Assembly (NCBI GenBank): GCA_963966185.1
Contig: CAWZYM010000146.1
Location: forward strand, 97,001 to 161,000
DNA length: 64,000 bases
DNA from: Rhabditoides inermis
Lineage: Eukaryota > Nematoda > Chromadorea > Rhabditida > Rhabditidae
Direction of reading: 5' to 3'
Position 1 is the first letter of the stretch. Each line of letters opens with the position of its first letter. Shown here in pieces: positions 35,014 through 46,308 of this stretch. The notes beneath the pieces were generated by a model. It was not told the origin of the DNA. It saw nothing but the letters and a program-made list of their open reading frames with translations, and did no database searches. The translations under genes were made by a program, and so were the position numbers.

Positions 35014-38000
35014 ATGCGGACGAAACAGGTAGCGAAGAAGCGCACGCATCTGTCCGACGACAACATTGTGAGTTGTTTGTTGTTTGTGTTCTGTTTGTTT
35101 ACGTATTTAAAATATGATCAATCAAATTTATAAACTATAATGAATGTTCAGATTCGCCACCTTTCGTCCAAGAAGGACTCGCTGCGCAAGCACACGCCGG
35201 AGGAAGAGAGGGAGGAGGTGTTCACCCGACCCAACAAGGTCCACAGAGCTAGTGAGTGTTTTATATTCGTATTTATTTATTTTTTATATAAAGTCATGCA
35301 TAAATATATATTTGTTTTGAGGCGGTCAGCAGCGCTCTGCTCTCCGCGAGATCCGTCGTCTGCAGAAGAGCACGGAGCTGCTCATCCCCCGCCTGCCCTT
35401 CATGCGGGTCTGCAAACAGATCGCTGCCCAGGTCAGCGCTTTTGTATGTCATCTGCAATTTTATTGGTATTGTTGAGTACGTATATCGATTCGCAGGTAA
35501 ATGTACGTTGTAATTGAGCAAATGGTATTATGGAAAGTAGCCATTTTGATGATCTCTCTGTTTCCAGCAAGGCACGGGCGACTACCGCTTCCAGTCGCTC
35601 GCCATCAATGCTCTCCAGGTGGGCGGTAATTGTATTTGTTTGTAATTTTGTAATTTGTATTTCCTATGTATTTCTTCTAAAGGAAACTTGTTATTTAGTT
35701 AGTTGCTTGCATTTCGGCGTGTTTTATAACATTTCCTTCTGCAATTTTGATTTCTGTGATTACTGAATAATGAATATGAAATTGGCGTAATTGTCGTATG
35801 TTTCGTTATGTTTATGTTTCACGATGACAGTAATATTAGATTAATACTTCGAAAGTAATTTTTTTTCCGGCACAGCCAACTTTTTCCAAATCGAACTAGA
35901 TTCACACAGCTGTTCGCATGTTTCACAGCGTATGTATTACTTAATAGCTATATCATGTTCAATCGCATCTTGCCTAGTACGTGGTTTTGTTACGATTCAA
36001 AACGAAATAGTAACGTGTGACAAAAGCAACTAATTCGGATGATCAGTAAAATTATGTTTCGAAGTGTTTCAAATGAATTTGAGTTTCTTATTCGATAATC
36101 CTTTTACGGGCACAGCCCGCATTAAACACAAAAATCTATAAGATTATACTATAAATATTCATAGCGACCTTGGTGTAAAAACTTTTTTTTATTGTTGGTA
36201 TTGCGTTTATCTCACTACTCATAGAGAGTAACAAGGATGTAGCCGTACCAATTGTTCTCAGCCGAAAACAAGACAGAGCCTTGGATTATAACGACTGTGA
36301 GAACTAAGTTAGTTCAACTGACGTGCTATATAAGCACGCTAGTCGATAAACACAACTGTTAGTAAGATAAAACACCGTCTCCGACGGTCGCAATTCACAG
36401 ATTCTTGACAGCACGCTTGAACGACTGTTTGGTCTCCTCCAATACAGCCTTCTCCGGTAGGGCATTCCAAAGCCTTCTCAACTCGTTCACCGGGTAGTCG
36501 TGCAATCTCGCACTTGTCACCACAGGCTCCATCACTCTCAGTGAGAGGCCACCGCGTGCTGTCCTTCTCACTCCACTGTCCGACACCAGGACCAGCATTC
36601 CATCTGGAAAGGCTCGCACTCCGTGCACATAATTCCACATGAGCACCCTCCTTCTTTCGCTCACGGTCTTCTTCACCGTGTTCCACTTAGCCTTCTCTAG
36701 CACTCGGCCATCCGATGACGTGAAATCATTCTGCACCAGCCTGGCTGCATGCACATTCACTCTTTCGAGTCTTGCCCTGTCCGTCTCGTTTGCAGGAAAC
36801 CATCCTTCTGCCGCATATAGCAGTCCTGGCTCAATACACGCCTTGTACACTCTCTCGAAGGCGCTTCGAGGAGCCCACTTCCTCATAGTTCGCACCAAAG
36901 CACCAATAGCTTGGCGAGCCTTCGTCACCCTCTCAGCCACGTGACCACTGAAGTTCATCAGTGGATCAATTGCCACTCCGAGATATTTGTACTTGCTAGT
37001 ACACTCGAGCTCTGTTCCACCAATATGCAGATTCACCTCAAAATCTGGTTCCTTCTCATACACTCCTATTCGAATCACCTTGCACTTTCCCGCATTCAGC
37101 TTCATTCCCAGCTCTGAGAAGAGCCCACTCAGTTTCTCCACATCTTCTTGTGCATTCTCCTTGTCTGCATCGGTAAGATACCGAGAGACATATACCGTAT
37201 CGTCGGCGTATTGAACAATGCGCGCCCCTTCATTCAATTGTATCGACCCCACTCGATTCACGTAACAATTGAATAGAAGTGGTCCTAGGATACTTCCCTG
37301 CGGCACTCCACTCACAACCTCCTTCTCTTCACTCAGGGTCCCGTTCACTCGCACTCGCATCCTCCTGTTAGACAGATAATCTTTTATCAATCTGAGGTAC
37401 GAATCGGCAAGGTTGAATTCGTGTCTTAGAACATTTACCAAATGTCCAAGAGAGATCGTATCGAATGCCTTCTGAAATATCGAAAAACACTGCAACCGCC
37501 CGAGCAGCCTTCCTCTTACAACTCTGCAGGCACTCGCTCATTCCATACTGGAAACTCAGTACCGCGTCCACAGTGCTCCTTCCCTTCCGGAATCCGAACT
37601 GATTCGGAGACAGCTTCCGGTCTATCTCTCCAACCATCATTCCAAACACATACTCCTCTGCCATCTTGCTCACAATAGGTAGCAGTGACACCGGTCGGAA
37701 ATCGACTGGGTGCTGTGGGTGTTCCACTTTCTGAATGGGTGATATCACCGCTTCCTTCCATCCCCGAGGGAACTTCTCCTCGTGTAGACACCGATTGATC
37801 ATAGCTACGATTGGCGCAGTCAATGGTTTCACACACCTCTTCAACAGCCTCACAGTTATCCCATCGATTCCACTTGCTTTCTGCTCAGATGCTTCTCGTA
37901 TGTACTTCTCCACAAACTCTCTCGAGCAGGGAGGGATTCTATCCGCATCCGATGCAATTTCCGGCATCTCACTTTCCATTGTGTTTCCCACTTTGACAAA

Positions 38001-39098
38001 CTGCTCCATGAGCATGTCTGCCTTCTGCTGATCTGACAAAGCCTTCTTGCCATTCGAGTCAGTCAGATCGGGGAATTCCTTGCCCTTCGTTTTTCCTGTC
38101 AGACACTCAATAGTATTCCAGAAATCTGTGGGACTCTCTACAGAGGCAAACTTCTTATCAAAGAAATTCTTCTTCTCATTGGCTGTCTCTTTAGCCAGCT
38201 TTTTTCGAGCATGTCTAAACGCAGCTTTTGCCTCACTGTCTCCCCTTTCCTTGCTCAACTTGTGCAGTGCGTCTTTTCGCCGCTGCAAAGTCTTGACATT
38301 CTCGCTCATCCACTCGCACCCTCTTCTCCTGCGGAATGTTTTGAGCGGTATCCACTTCTGCATACCCGCTTTAACCACATCCACAAACTTTCTCCACATG
38401 TCATCAATCGACAGACTCCTATCCTCTATCCACTCACATCGCACTTCTTTTCCAAGAAACTCTATCAGACCCGTCCAGTTTGCCTTCTTGAAATCGTAGC
38501 CCTTCACTGGCTTCTCCTTTCGATTCTCGCATCGAATGCATGTGTCAATCATGATGGGTTCATGTTCTTTTTCGACAGGAGCGAGGTGCTCCACTCCAGC
38601 TACCCTCACTCGCCTGCTCACCATCATAATATCAATCAATCGGTTTCGATGTGTCACGTGTGAAACGACTTGTTGCATCGAGTGTTCAGCGCACACCTCC
38701 TTAAGGTTCGCCGACTCACTATTGTTCCAACACACATTCATATCTCCTCCGATAATCACATCCATCAATTTATCTCTCTGAGATAGCCACGAGTCCAGCT
38801 CATCAACAAACTCCTCAATCTTAGCTGCCGACATACTGTACAGTATATATTTTTCCAAAAAATAAATAAATCATAATAATGATTTCTAGGAGGCGGCGGA
38901 GGCGTACCTGACGTGCTTCTTCGAGGATGCCAACCTGCTCGCCATCCACGCAAAAAGGGTGAGTGTCTCTCCTTCCTCTCTCCTTCTTTCCTCCCTCTCC
39001 TCCGTCTCTGCATTCACATCTCTGTTCAGGTGACTATAATGCCGCGCGACATGCAACTCGTGAAGCAGCTCCGCAAGAACCACGGAGGCAGTATCTAA
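35014..39098 (+). CDS. Histone H3 variant, CenH3/CENP-A-like, paralogue 2 (~150 aa)
   Basis: Exons 35014-35067, 35152-35251, 35322-35431, 35568-35618, 38890-38958 and 39030-39098 total 453 nt and are fully in phase. The ~60-residue tail starts MRTKQVAKKRTHLSDDN and contains HTPEEEREEVFTRPNK. The fold is [20 protein letters not shown] ... IAAQQGTGDYRFQSLAINAL ... [20 protein letters not shown] and the C-terminus KQLRKNHGGSI. Loop 1 is again one residue longer than canonical H3. All splice sites look functional, so this is the better candidate for the working CenH3. Intron 4 (35619-38889) is swollen by a LINE. ATG lies 2 nt after a TTGCAG acceptor, about 480 nt downstream of paralogue 1. A non-centromeric H3 variant is the alternative. 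Confidence 0.85.
36182..38858 (-). mobile_element. 5'-truncated, frameshifted non-LTR retrotransposon (jockey/CR1-like)
   Basis: Minus-strand frames encode the end of an AP-endonuclease (IIGGDMNVCWNN) and a reverse transcriptase (KASGIDGITVRLLKRC, FRPVSLLPIVSK, NQFGFRKGRSTVDAVL, SGVPQGSILGPLLF, catalytic IVQYADDTVY). The two long frames (38858-37368 and 37495-36395) meet near 37470, where one extra base breaks the RT just before the FDT motif, so the copy is inactive. The 5' end of the endonuclease is missing. A short 3' UTR runs to an A-tail seen as a T-run at 36183-36190. Inserted antisense in an intron of CenH3 paralogue 2. Confidence 0.9.
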
Positions 39099-39596
39099 TA
39101 ATCCATAATCGTTCGATCGATTCCCATTTATTTGTGAAATATTCTCTCTTTCCATCCAAAGTCTTCCTATATTGGCGTGGATGTTCCTGTTCTTTCTATT
39201 CTGGGTCTAACCGTGTATCTCGATCCATCTATCACTATCTATCTATCTCTATCACTATCTGTACAGTTATTTGTAATCTACTCTCAATAATGTCTCCGAT
39301 TCTTATGATTCACTGTTGTATTCGTCGATTTACTGTTATAGTTTATCTATATAGAATACCAATAGATTATGCTATCGTATTTCGTATCCGTTCCAAACTT
39401 ATAAATACTTTTTTCACATATTTGGTAGTTTTTGTTTTGTGTGATGATCGGTTGCTGTGTTCCGTGAAGTATCTAGTGTTTCTTATAATGTTGCCTTGCT
39501 TGTTGTTCGCGTTTCATCATTCATTTTATTACCGTATACCTCACCGTATCCATATCGATACCGATCTACCGTATCCCTGTTTGCAGCCGCTGTCAC

Positions 39597-42128
39597 ATGT
39601 CCGTGACGCTCCACACCACAGTCGGCGACATCAAGTGCGAGCTATTCTGCGACAAGGCGCCCAAGACGTGCGAGGTTCGTATCGATTAATCGATTAGTTG
39701 ATTATTGATGGGTTGTAATTGTATTGCAGAACTTCTTGGCTCTGTGCGGCAGCGAGTACTACAACGGCTGCGCTTTCCACAGGAACATCAAGGATTTTAT
39801 GGTGCAGACTGGTGATCCCACTGGTGAGTCGACGATTGTGCTGTGCTGTTTGTATTTCCGATCAAAGGAAGGAATGTAGTTAATATAAGGTATCTGTGAA
39901 ACGCAGGGTTTTGTAATGGAACGTGGAAGACTATTTCCGTTTTTTTATATATGTGCGTTTCCATTTCCATGGCATACATAGTTTCCCAACTGCTATTTTA
40001 ATATTGTATGTGAGTGGTTGAGGCGATGAGGTCTTTCACTTTATACTGTTTCTGGGAATGCAGGTACCGGCAAAGGCGGACAGAGCATCTGGGGAGCGGC
40101 ATTCGACGACGAGCTCAGCACCGAGCTGAAGGTGGGCAGGGAAGGCAGTCTCTCCCTCTCCCTCTCCCTCTCCCTCTCCCTCTCCCTCTCCCTCTCCCTC
40201 TCCCTCTCCCTCTCTCTCTCCCTCTCTCTCTCTCCCCCTCACTCCCCCCCCCCCTCTCTTCCAATTCTCTCACTTTGTCCTGTGTTGTCTTGTTGTCTAC
40301 AATTTCCGTGCCCCACTGCAATTTGTTCTCTCGACGCCTCTTTCATTTCTCCGAGAGTGTTGATAGAGTGATAGTGGACATCAGCTGACGAGTGTTTTTC
40401 GTGTCTTTTGTATCAAGATTCGTGATAGGTTTGCGGTAGCTGCAGCTTGACAATAGTTCAATAGTCGTTTCTGCCTGTCCATGTCTGATGAACATGAATA
40501 GTTTATTCATAAGTTGAGGATAGTTTATTCATAAGTTGTTAGTTTTCATAAGTTTATTCATAAGTCTGCATGTCCATCTGGGTGTGATTGCAGCACGACA
40601 CTCGGGGCATTCTGTCTATGGCCAACAACGGACCCAACACCAACAAGGTACGTATAACATAGATGTATCTCCACACGTAGTGTATGAATATCTGAGTAGA
40701 TTTAAGAGAAAGTTATCCTCAGGTCCAGATAACATACCCTCTATTCTACTACAGAGTCTAGCTTTAGTTCTAGCAGAACCGCTCAGTTACATCTTCAGAG
40801 AATCTCTAGACACTGGTATTCTGCCCTCTCTTTGGAAACAGTCCATAGTAGTTCCAGTGATAAAGAAAGGTGATCCAAGCTTGACTGGTAACTATAGACC
40901 AATAAGCCTGACATGCACAACATGCCGTGCTTTTGAAAGAATCATAGTTTTTCATATGCGAAATCACATGTGGAATTGTAATCTTGTTAACGATAGACAG
41001 TTCGGGTTCCTTAATAATCGGTCCACTACATCACAGTTAATGGAGTATGTCAAATACTTGGTTAAAAAGATTGACTCGAAATTCTCTGTCGACTCTGTAT
41101 ACTTAGATGTATCTAAAGCGTTTGATGTTGTGAATCATAGAAGACTTCTTAAAATCATAGAATCTTACGGTATTCGGAATAAAATACATAGATGGTTGAC
41201 AAATTATCTATCTGGCAGATCACAGTGTGTTCGTATAAACTCATCCTGTTCCCCATGGTTAGATGTCTCATCTGGTGTTCCCCAAGGGTCCGTGTTAGGA
41301 AGGTATTCATCTATGACTTCAAACTACTATCGAACTTTTACCTACATAAAGTGAGACCAATATTAGAATTTGGGTCAGAACTATATTGCCTCATGGATAA
41401 ATCTCATATTAATCTCTTAGAAAAGGTACAACGCAAGTTTACCAAGTACCTTCTCCCTAAAACAGACTATAAACATAGGTTGGAAAATCTAGGGTTAGAA
41501 ACATTGTATATGAGACGCTTGATGATAGATCTTTCTTTGGCACATGCATATATTTATGGACATATCTTTGTACACCCAATACCACTGACACTGTCTAGCA
41601 CAACTCATACACGACAACTTCGGGGCCATTCACTTAAACTATACAACTCATCTAAAACCACTCTCTCGCAGTCCTTTTTCCCTTTTCGTATTCATAATAT
41701 TTGGAATCTCCTCCCCAGTAGTATTGTTCTTATCAATGATAAAGGTGCATATAGATCAGCTATGCAGAAGTACGTTCTTCTGAACAAATCCAAACTTCAT
41801 ATAACAGACCCAACACATCTATAGATTTTATGTAGAGTTCTTTGCTCGCTAGTTGACGGGGAAAGACGGTTGGGCAGGGGTAGTGTCTATCTCACCGGCC
41901 GGGTTTTCTCACCCAACTATAGAAGTGACAGGATAGTCTCTCACCGCATATGCTGTTATAAACACAGTGTCTGGTGAGGGATTATCCCTTCGGTTCGACT
42001 GCGTTCAGAGCGTACAAACGGACGGGACGTCATCGTAAAGAAGTCAAAACGTTCGTCTAGTCTCAAACTGTGCGCTTTTTACATTGTCAACCCATTGTTC
42101 ATGTCACTTGTCTCAATTATGAATAAAA

Positions 42129-42182
<54 letters not shown>

Positions 42183-43359
42183 GGGAGGCTGTTGTGTTTA
42201 CGATCAGTTTATTTCTATTCTCAATGATATATGTTTCGCTGTCACTAGCACTGTGCCGCGCTATTTTTACTCTTTTGCGAAACCTGAATCTGGTCTTAAA
42301 CTAAAAATGTTTAAATATCTTGAATGTTCGTAGAATGAAACGATGTTGCGCAATGTATTTTAACCATTGTTGTTTCTAGTCGCAGTTCTTCATCTCGTAC
42401 GCCTCGCAGCCCCACCTCGACCTCAAGTACACCATCTTCGGACGGTACGTGCGAGGGGCGAGGGTTGTTTACTTGTGTTTACTTATTGTTAGAGGGTTGA
42501 TTGTTTATAGATCAGGCATAGTAGTATGTTTAAAGGGAGTGTACACTCTGAATTACGAAGTTTAGTTAGCACCGGGATTTGAAAATATGATCAAAACGAT
42601 GCAGTTTAGTCAATAGAACTATTTGCTGAAAATGCCTGCAATTCGCTGAAAGTTGAGTTCAAAATAAGCTAAAATGCAGAAATTGGTGCCAATTTTCAAT
42701 GTTCGACAGACTTTTTCACCGTCTCATAGGTATCTCCGGCACATAGTTGTATTGACAAAAGTACATCATTTTCATCAGATTTTCACATCCCGGTGCTAAC
42801 TCAACTTCGAAATTCAGAGTGTACACACTCTTCAATTTCCGCTTGCATCGTTGCAATTTGTGGAAAAATTGAACTAACATTTTGAGTAAGTTTCAGTGGC
42901 TATATTATTTGGAGGTGTTAGTGGCGAGTCAATCTCACTGTGGAATTGTGCATTAGTTTCAGGTGTCAGTAGCATTGTGTTGAAATATTCACAATCCCGA
43001 ATATGACGACTTTTCCGTACAGTTATACCTTGAAAGTTCACTTGTTATCCCCTCTTTAACATTATCTTTGCGTATTGTGTATGTGTTGCAGTGTGATCGA
43101 CGGCTTTGACGCCCTTGAGGAACTGGAGACGATCAAGGTCGACCACAAGTACCGACCCGTCATCGAGCAGCGCATCAAGGTACGGTGGATAAGGGGGTGC
43201 AGCACGACTACTGTAGCTCTACCTCTACTAGACGGTCCGATTGGAGTAGTATTTGTAGAGGGGAATGAGGTATTCGATATGTGGTTGTACTGTAGTTCTG
43301 TGAGTTATTGGTTGTTTTTTCAGGACGTGACTATCCACGCCAATCCTCTCGCCAACTAG
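39597..43359 (+). CDS. PPIL3: PPIL3-type cyclophilin (peptidyl-prolyl isomerase, spliceosomal), 160 aa
   Basis: PPIL3 is a single-domain cyclophilin found with the spliceosome. Exons 39597-39674, 39730-39823, 40064-40131, 40594-40647, 42380-42444, 43092-43179 and 43324-43359 join exactly in phase (483 nt). The start is [20 protein letters not shown]. The active-site block has [21 protein letters not shown] and the later block [20 protein letters not shown], where His replaces the Trp of cyclophilin A, as is typical of PPIL3. It ends [11 protein letters not shown]. Length equals the family norm. ATG lies 10 nt after a TTTGCAG acceptor. Intron 4 holds a dead LINE with a TA tail, and intron 5 a TTAA MITE. 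The stop is only 5 nt before the next start codon. Confidence 0.95.
40150..40245. repeat. (CCTCTC)n microsatellite
   Basis: Hexanucleotide CCTCTC array grading into CT and C runs, in PPIL3 intron 3. A Leu-Pro-Leu-Ser frame across it is a repeat artefact. Confidence 0.95.
40655..42127 (+). mobile_element. Truncated, internally deleted non-LTR retrotransposon in PPIL3 intron 4
   Basis: The first frame (to about 41301) carries RT motifs [63 protein letters not shown] and [10 protein letters not shown]. The frame then jumps to a second segment (about 41303-41824) with [20 protein letters not shown] and the post-RT region ending THL. The segment that should carry the catalytic YADD box is missing between them, so the element is dead. 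A ~300-bp 3' UTR follows to AATAAAAGTA and a long TA tail. It differs from the 36-38 kb LINE and from RTE. Confidence 0.88.
42128..42178. repeat. (TA)n tail of the retrotransposon
   Basis: About 50 bp of pure TA directly after the AATAAAAGTA end of the element. It is probably the expanded simple-sequence 3' tail characteristic of some LINEs. Confidence 0.9.
42534..42831. mobile_element. TTAA-flanked ~300-bp MITE, copy B
   Basis: Starts AGGGAGTGTACACTCTGAAT after TTAA (42530-42533). It ends AATTCAGAGTGTACACACTCT, followed by TCAA, a one-base-eroded TTAA. The interior is the inverted homologue of the element at 26597-26895. PPIL3 intron 5. Confidence 0.75.
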
Positions 43360-43364
43360 AGAAA

Positions 43365-44240
43365 ATGCAGTCGTTCAAGTGTCTTCCTCTTCTCTCTCGC
43401 TGCACCAGCACCATATACCGTACTGCATACCGTACCCCCGTCCCCATCTACCGTCCCCTCTCCACCTCCTCTCCCTTCCGTCTCTCCACTCCGGCGAGTG
43501 AGAGCGCAGGCGGCGAGAGTGCGGAGCAGGCGCGCATCCGACAGATGCAGGACTACTTCTCACAGTATATCGAAGAGTACGAGGAGAGTTTCGAGGAGAC
43601 GGAGGGGGCAGAGACGCAGAGTGACGCGGCGACTAGGGTGACGAGAGAGCGGGAGAAGGTGAAGAGGTGAGTGGGTGAAGGGGTACTGTACATTGGTATA
43701 CTGTACCTTGTCTGTTCAGGGTGTCCGGTCTGGTCGACGTGGTTGCATTGCTACACGACGAGCGCGCACAGGACATTGTCGTCATTGATATCAGTGAGTA
43801 TTGATCGATTATTGATTTGACTATCGATCGATGCAGGCTCTTCCCCGATCGCCGCGTCCACCATGATCATCTGCTCCCCGTTCAATTCCCGCCACGGCGC
43901 CGCCCTCGCAGAGACACTCAGGAGGAACGCCAAGGGATCGGCCAATCAGGTGGCACGGGGTTGTTCACGTGTTTGTTTTTGATGTTTACTTGATTGTTTA
44001 CACATTTGTCCAGGTGTCGCGTCGTCAGCAGAAGCGCGCCAACGGCTGGTTCAGCGTCGAGCTGGGTGATATTGTGGTGAGTGAGTTGAAAGAGTTGTTG
44101 ATTTTATCGATTGATTGCAGATCCACGTTTTGGACGAGGACGCTCGCTCTCGCTTTGATCTGGAGTCTCTGTGGGGAGTGGAGGAGGGAGAGGAGAAGGA
44201 GGACGGAGAAGACGATGACGTCATTCCGCCCCCGCGGTAG
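43365..44240 (+). CDS. MALSU1: MALSU1/RsfS (C7orf30) mitochondrial ribosome assembly factor, ~223 aa
   Basis: RsfS/MALSU1 proteins bind uL14 on the large ribosomal subunit and block premature subunit joining during assembly. Exons 43365-43666, 43720-43793, 43837-43949, 44014-44076 and 44121-44240 join in phase (672 nt). The N-terminus (MQSFKCLPLLSRCTSTIY...) is Arg/Ser/Thr-rich without acidic residues, a good mitochondrial presequence. An acidic linker follows (43500-43640). The RsfS domain has LVDVVALLHDERAQDIVVID, an ASTMIICSPFNSRHGAALAE helix, GWFSVELGDIVIHVL and SRFDLESLWG. The acidic tail ends VIPPPR. The start codon is in the last exon of PPIL3, 5 nt after its stop. AATAAA lies near 44367. 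Confidence 0.92.
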
Positions 44241-44988
44241 TAGGTGTATGGTATACGGTAGATTCTACGGTATGTGTGTTGTTGTTATTTATCGCTCACT
44301 CACGTTCTCATTTATCATCGTCTGTCGTGTGTTTGTTTCGTTTATTGTTGATTTGGTATTTGCTGAGAATAAATTTTCGTGTTGAAATTATTAATTATGC
44401 AAATATCACATCACATGTGATACACCGTTTTCCGGTTCCGATAGTGTCCTGAAACGTGCTACACGAGTATCCGTTTCCAGCACACTAGTAGACCAATCCG
44501 TGAACTGCCCCTGGCATGGAGTGGTAGTGCAGCTGTGTTGAGAGTAGTCCGGTCAGTTTAGCCTAGGAATCGATATGAACATACCACCCTGTTGTGGTTT
44601 CCCGCGCAAAGTGGACAGAGCCGACAGGGGCTGCCATTCGATCACATATCACCTTTGCCGAACGGCTGGTCGCCTTTCCAAGCTCATTTTTTCGCCTCTG
44701 TTTTGCCTTTTGTTTCAATGATTTTTTATGTGCATCCGGTTTTCTGTTTTTTTGTAACCCTTATTTATCACTTTTGTTCTCATACCATACAAGGAGGCAC
44801 TCAAATTCGGCCAGCTCGAGTCCCCTTTCCCTTCGCATGCATGATTCCATCAACCCTTTTTCGCACACATACCCCCCCCCCCTCTTTCTCTCTCTCTTTG
44901 TTCAATAACTGTTCTCATTACTCGCGTGCTATAAATGTCTATCTGATTAATCATCAATTTCGACTACCATTGTTGACAGGCGTGTGTG

Positions 44989-46273
44989 ATGATCCAGTTC
45001 GTGTTCCTCTTCCTCGTCTTCTTCCTCTTCTACAAGCTCCTTTCCCCGTCCGCCACCAATCAAGCGCCCGCCCAGAAGGTGGGGTTTTATTTGGTTATGC
45101 AAATCTATCGTAAATCTATTTACGTGGGTTCGCCGATGAGTTTCCCGCTTTTCACGAGAGACAGAAAAATGGTTAGAAAAGGATCGGAGAAGTTTTTAAA
45201 TGGACAAAACTCTGCGTGACCGACGGAACGGGAATCGAACCCGCGAAAACAATCTTGCCAAGCGAGTGCGTTGCTAGTTAAGGTGCGGTCAGTCTCTTCG
45301 AATGCCATTCGGGAGTGTTTCGAAGGCATGGCAAGGCATTCCGAAGTGTTCGGGAGTGTTCGGGGGTATTCCAAAGGCAATTCGGGAGTGTTCTGAGGGC
45401 GATTCGAAAGGCAATTCCGAAGTGTTTCGGGAGTGTTTCGAAAAGACTGACCGCAACTTTAGGGGTGGTATCAGTCTTGCGAATAGGAACTGCAAACGTG
45501 AGATGCAATTTTTCAACGGAATAATTAGACAAACCTCACGACGTATGTTTGGAAATAATCAGTTTAGATTTAGAGTGGGATAACACGCAAACGAACTCGA
45601 TATCTTTATCGTCCACCATTTAGTGCCGTGAGTGCAAACGGAATATAGTTAAACACGTGCATGGCAATCATGAAACATGACGCTGCTTAAAAGTATTTAT
45701 TGAAATGTTATGTCTAATTGTTTAATATTGAAGTGTTTTGCAGTGCGTGATCGACCTGCACGGTAAGAAGGCGCGGGAGGCGGAGGCGATCGTCAATCAA
45801 GCACTCGACAGGGCCAACGGTGGGTGGGTGGGGCTGGCACGGCGGCACAACAACACTATATAGTTCTATGCTCGCAATAAGTTGTGCGGAGTGGGGTAGA
45901 TCAGAGGAAGACGAAGAGTCAGCTCTTGGCAATAGCGCGCAAAACCAGAGAGGCATACGGTTATTGCACCGTATTTCGAACTTGCAAGCGAGCTAGATCG
46001 AAAACTATCGCTCTGGGGTGCGCATCCAGTATGCAGTGGTCAACTGTGACACTAGTACACTGTATCATGTAGTTCATCAGACGTGTGAGATGAACACATG
46101 GAAACAAAACTATTTCATTTGCAGGTTCTCCAGTGACGATCACGACCGGCCGCGGTGTGCACTCTCCTGAGGGGGAGGCGGTGCTGAAGCCGATGGTGCA
46201 GCGTATGGTGGACGCGAGGGGGCTGAGGTACAGGTGGACCAACCCCGGACAGATCATCGTCAACCCGCAGTGA
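44989..46273 (+). CDS. Small Smr-domain protein with N-terminal membrane anchor, 104 aa
   Basis: Exons 44989-45078, 45744-45819 and 46125-46273 join in phase (315 nt). Residues 1-18 are MIQFVFLFLVFFLFYKLL, a hydrophobic signal or anchor. The rest is a compact Smr domain with the VIDLHGKKAREAEAIV motif and the TTGRGVHSPEGEAVLK motif, which in this family binds or cleaves nucleic acid; it ends NPGQIIVNPQ. ATG lies 7 nt after a GACAG acceptor, following MALSU1 by about 740 bp on the same strand. The role is unknown; small Smr proteins act in RNA or DNA quality control. Confidence 0.88.
45226..45290 (-). repeat. tRNA-like module (SINE relic) in Smr-gene intron
   Basis: On the minus strand it has GCGGGTTCGATTCCCG (B-box) preceded about 40 nt upstream by CTAGCAACGCACTCG (weak A-box). 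The body does not fold as a full cloverleaf by eye, so I call it a relic, not a tRNA gene. Confidence 0.5.
45279..45462. mobile_element. ~184-bp MITE with internal TTCGAA/TTCGGGAGTG repeats
   Basis: Left end TAAGGTGCGGTCAGTCTC; right end, reverse-complemented, TAAAGTTGCGGTCAGTCTTT. The interior is built of short repeats of TTCGGGAGTGTTC. Related to the 110-bp element at 9610-9719. Confidence 0.65.
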
Positions 46274-46308
46274 TCGCATCCAAGCGTCTCTTCTCTCGGT
46301 GCCCTTAA

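Noticed and set aside
38047..38663. Plus-strand open frames across 36-38.8 kb
   Set aside because: Shadows of the minus-strand LINE reverse transcriptase frames.
40014..40388. Open frame with a long Leu-Pro repeat
   Set aside because: It only translates the CCTCTC microsatellite in PPIL3 intron 3.
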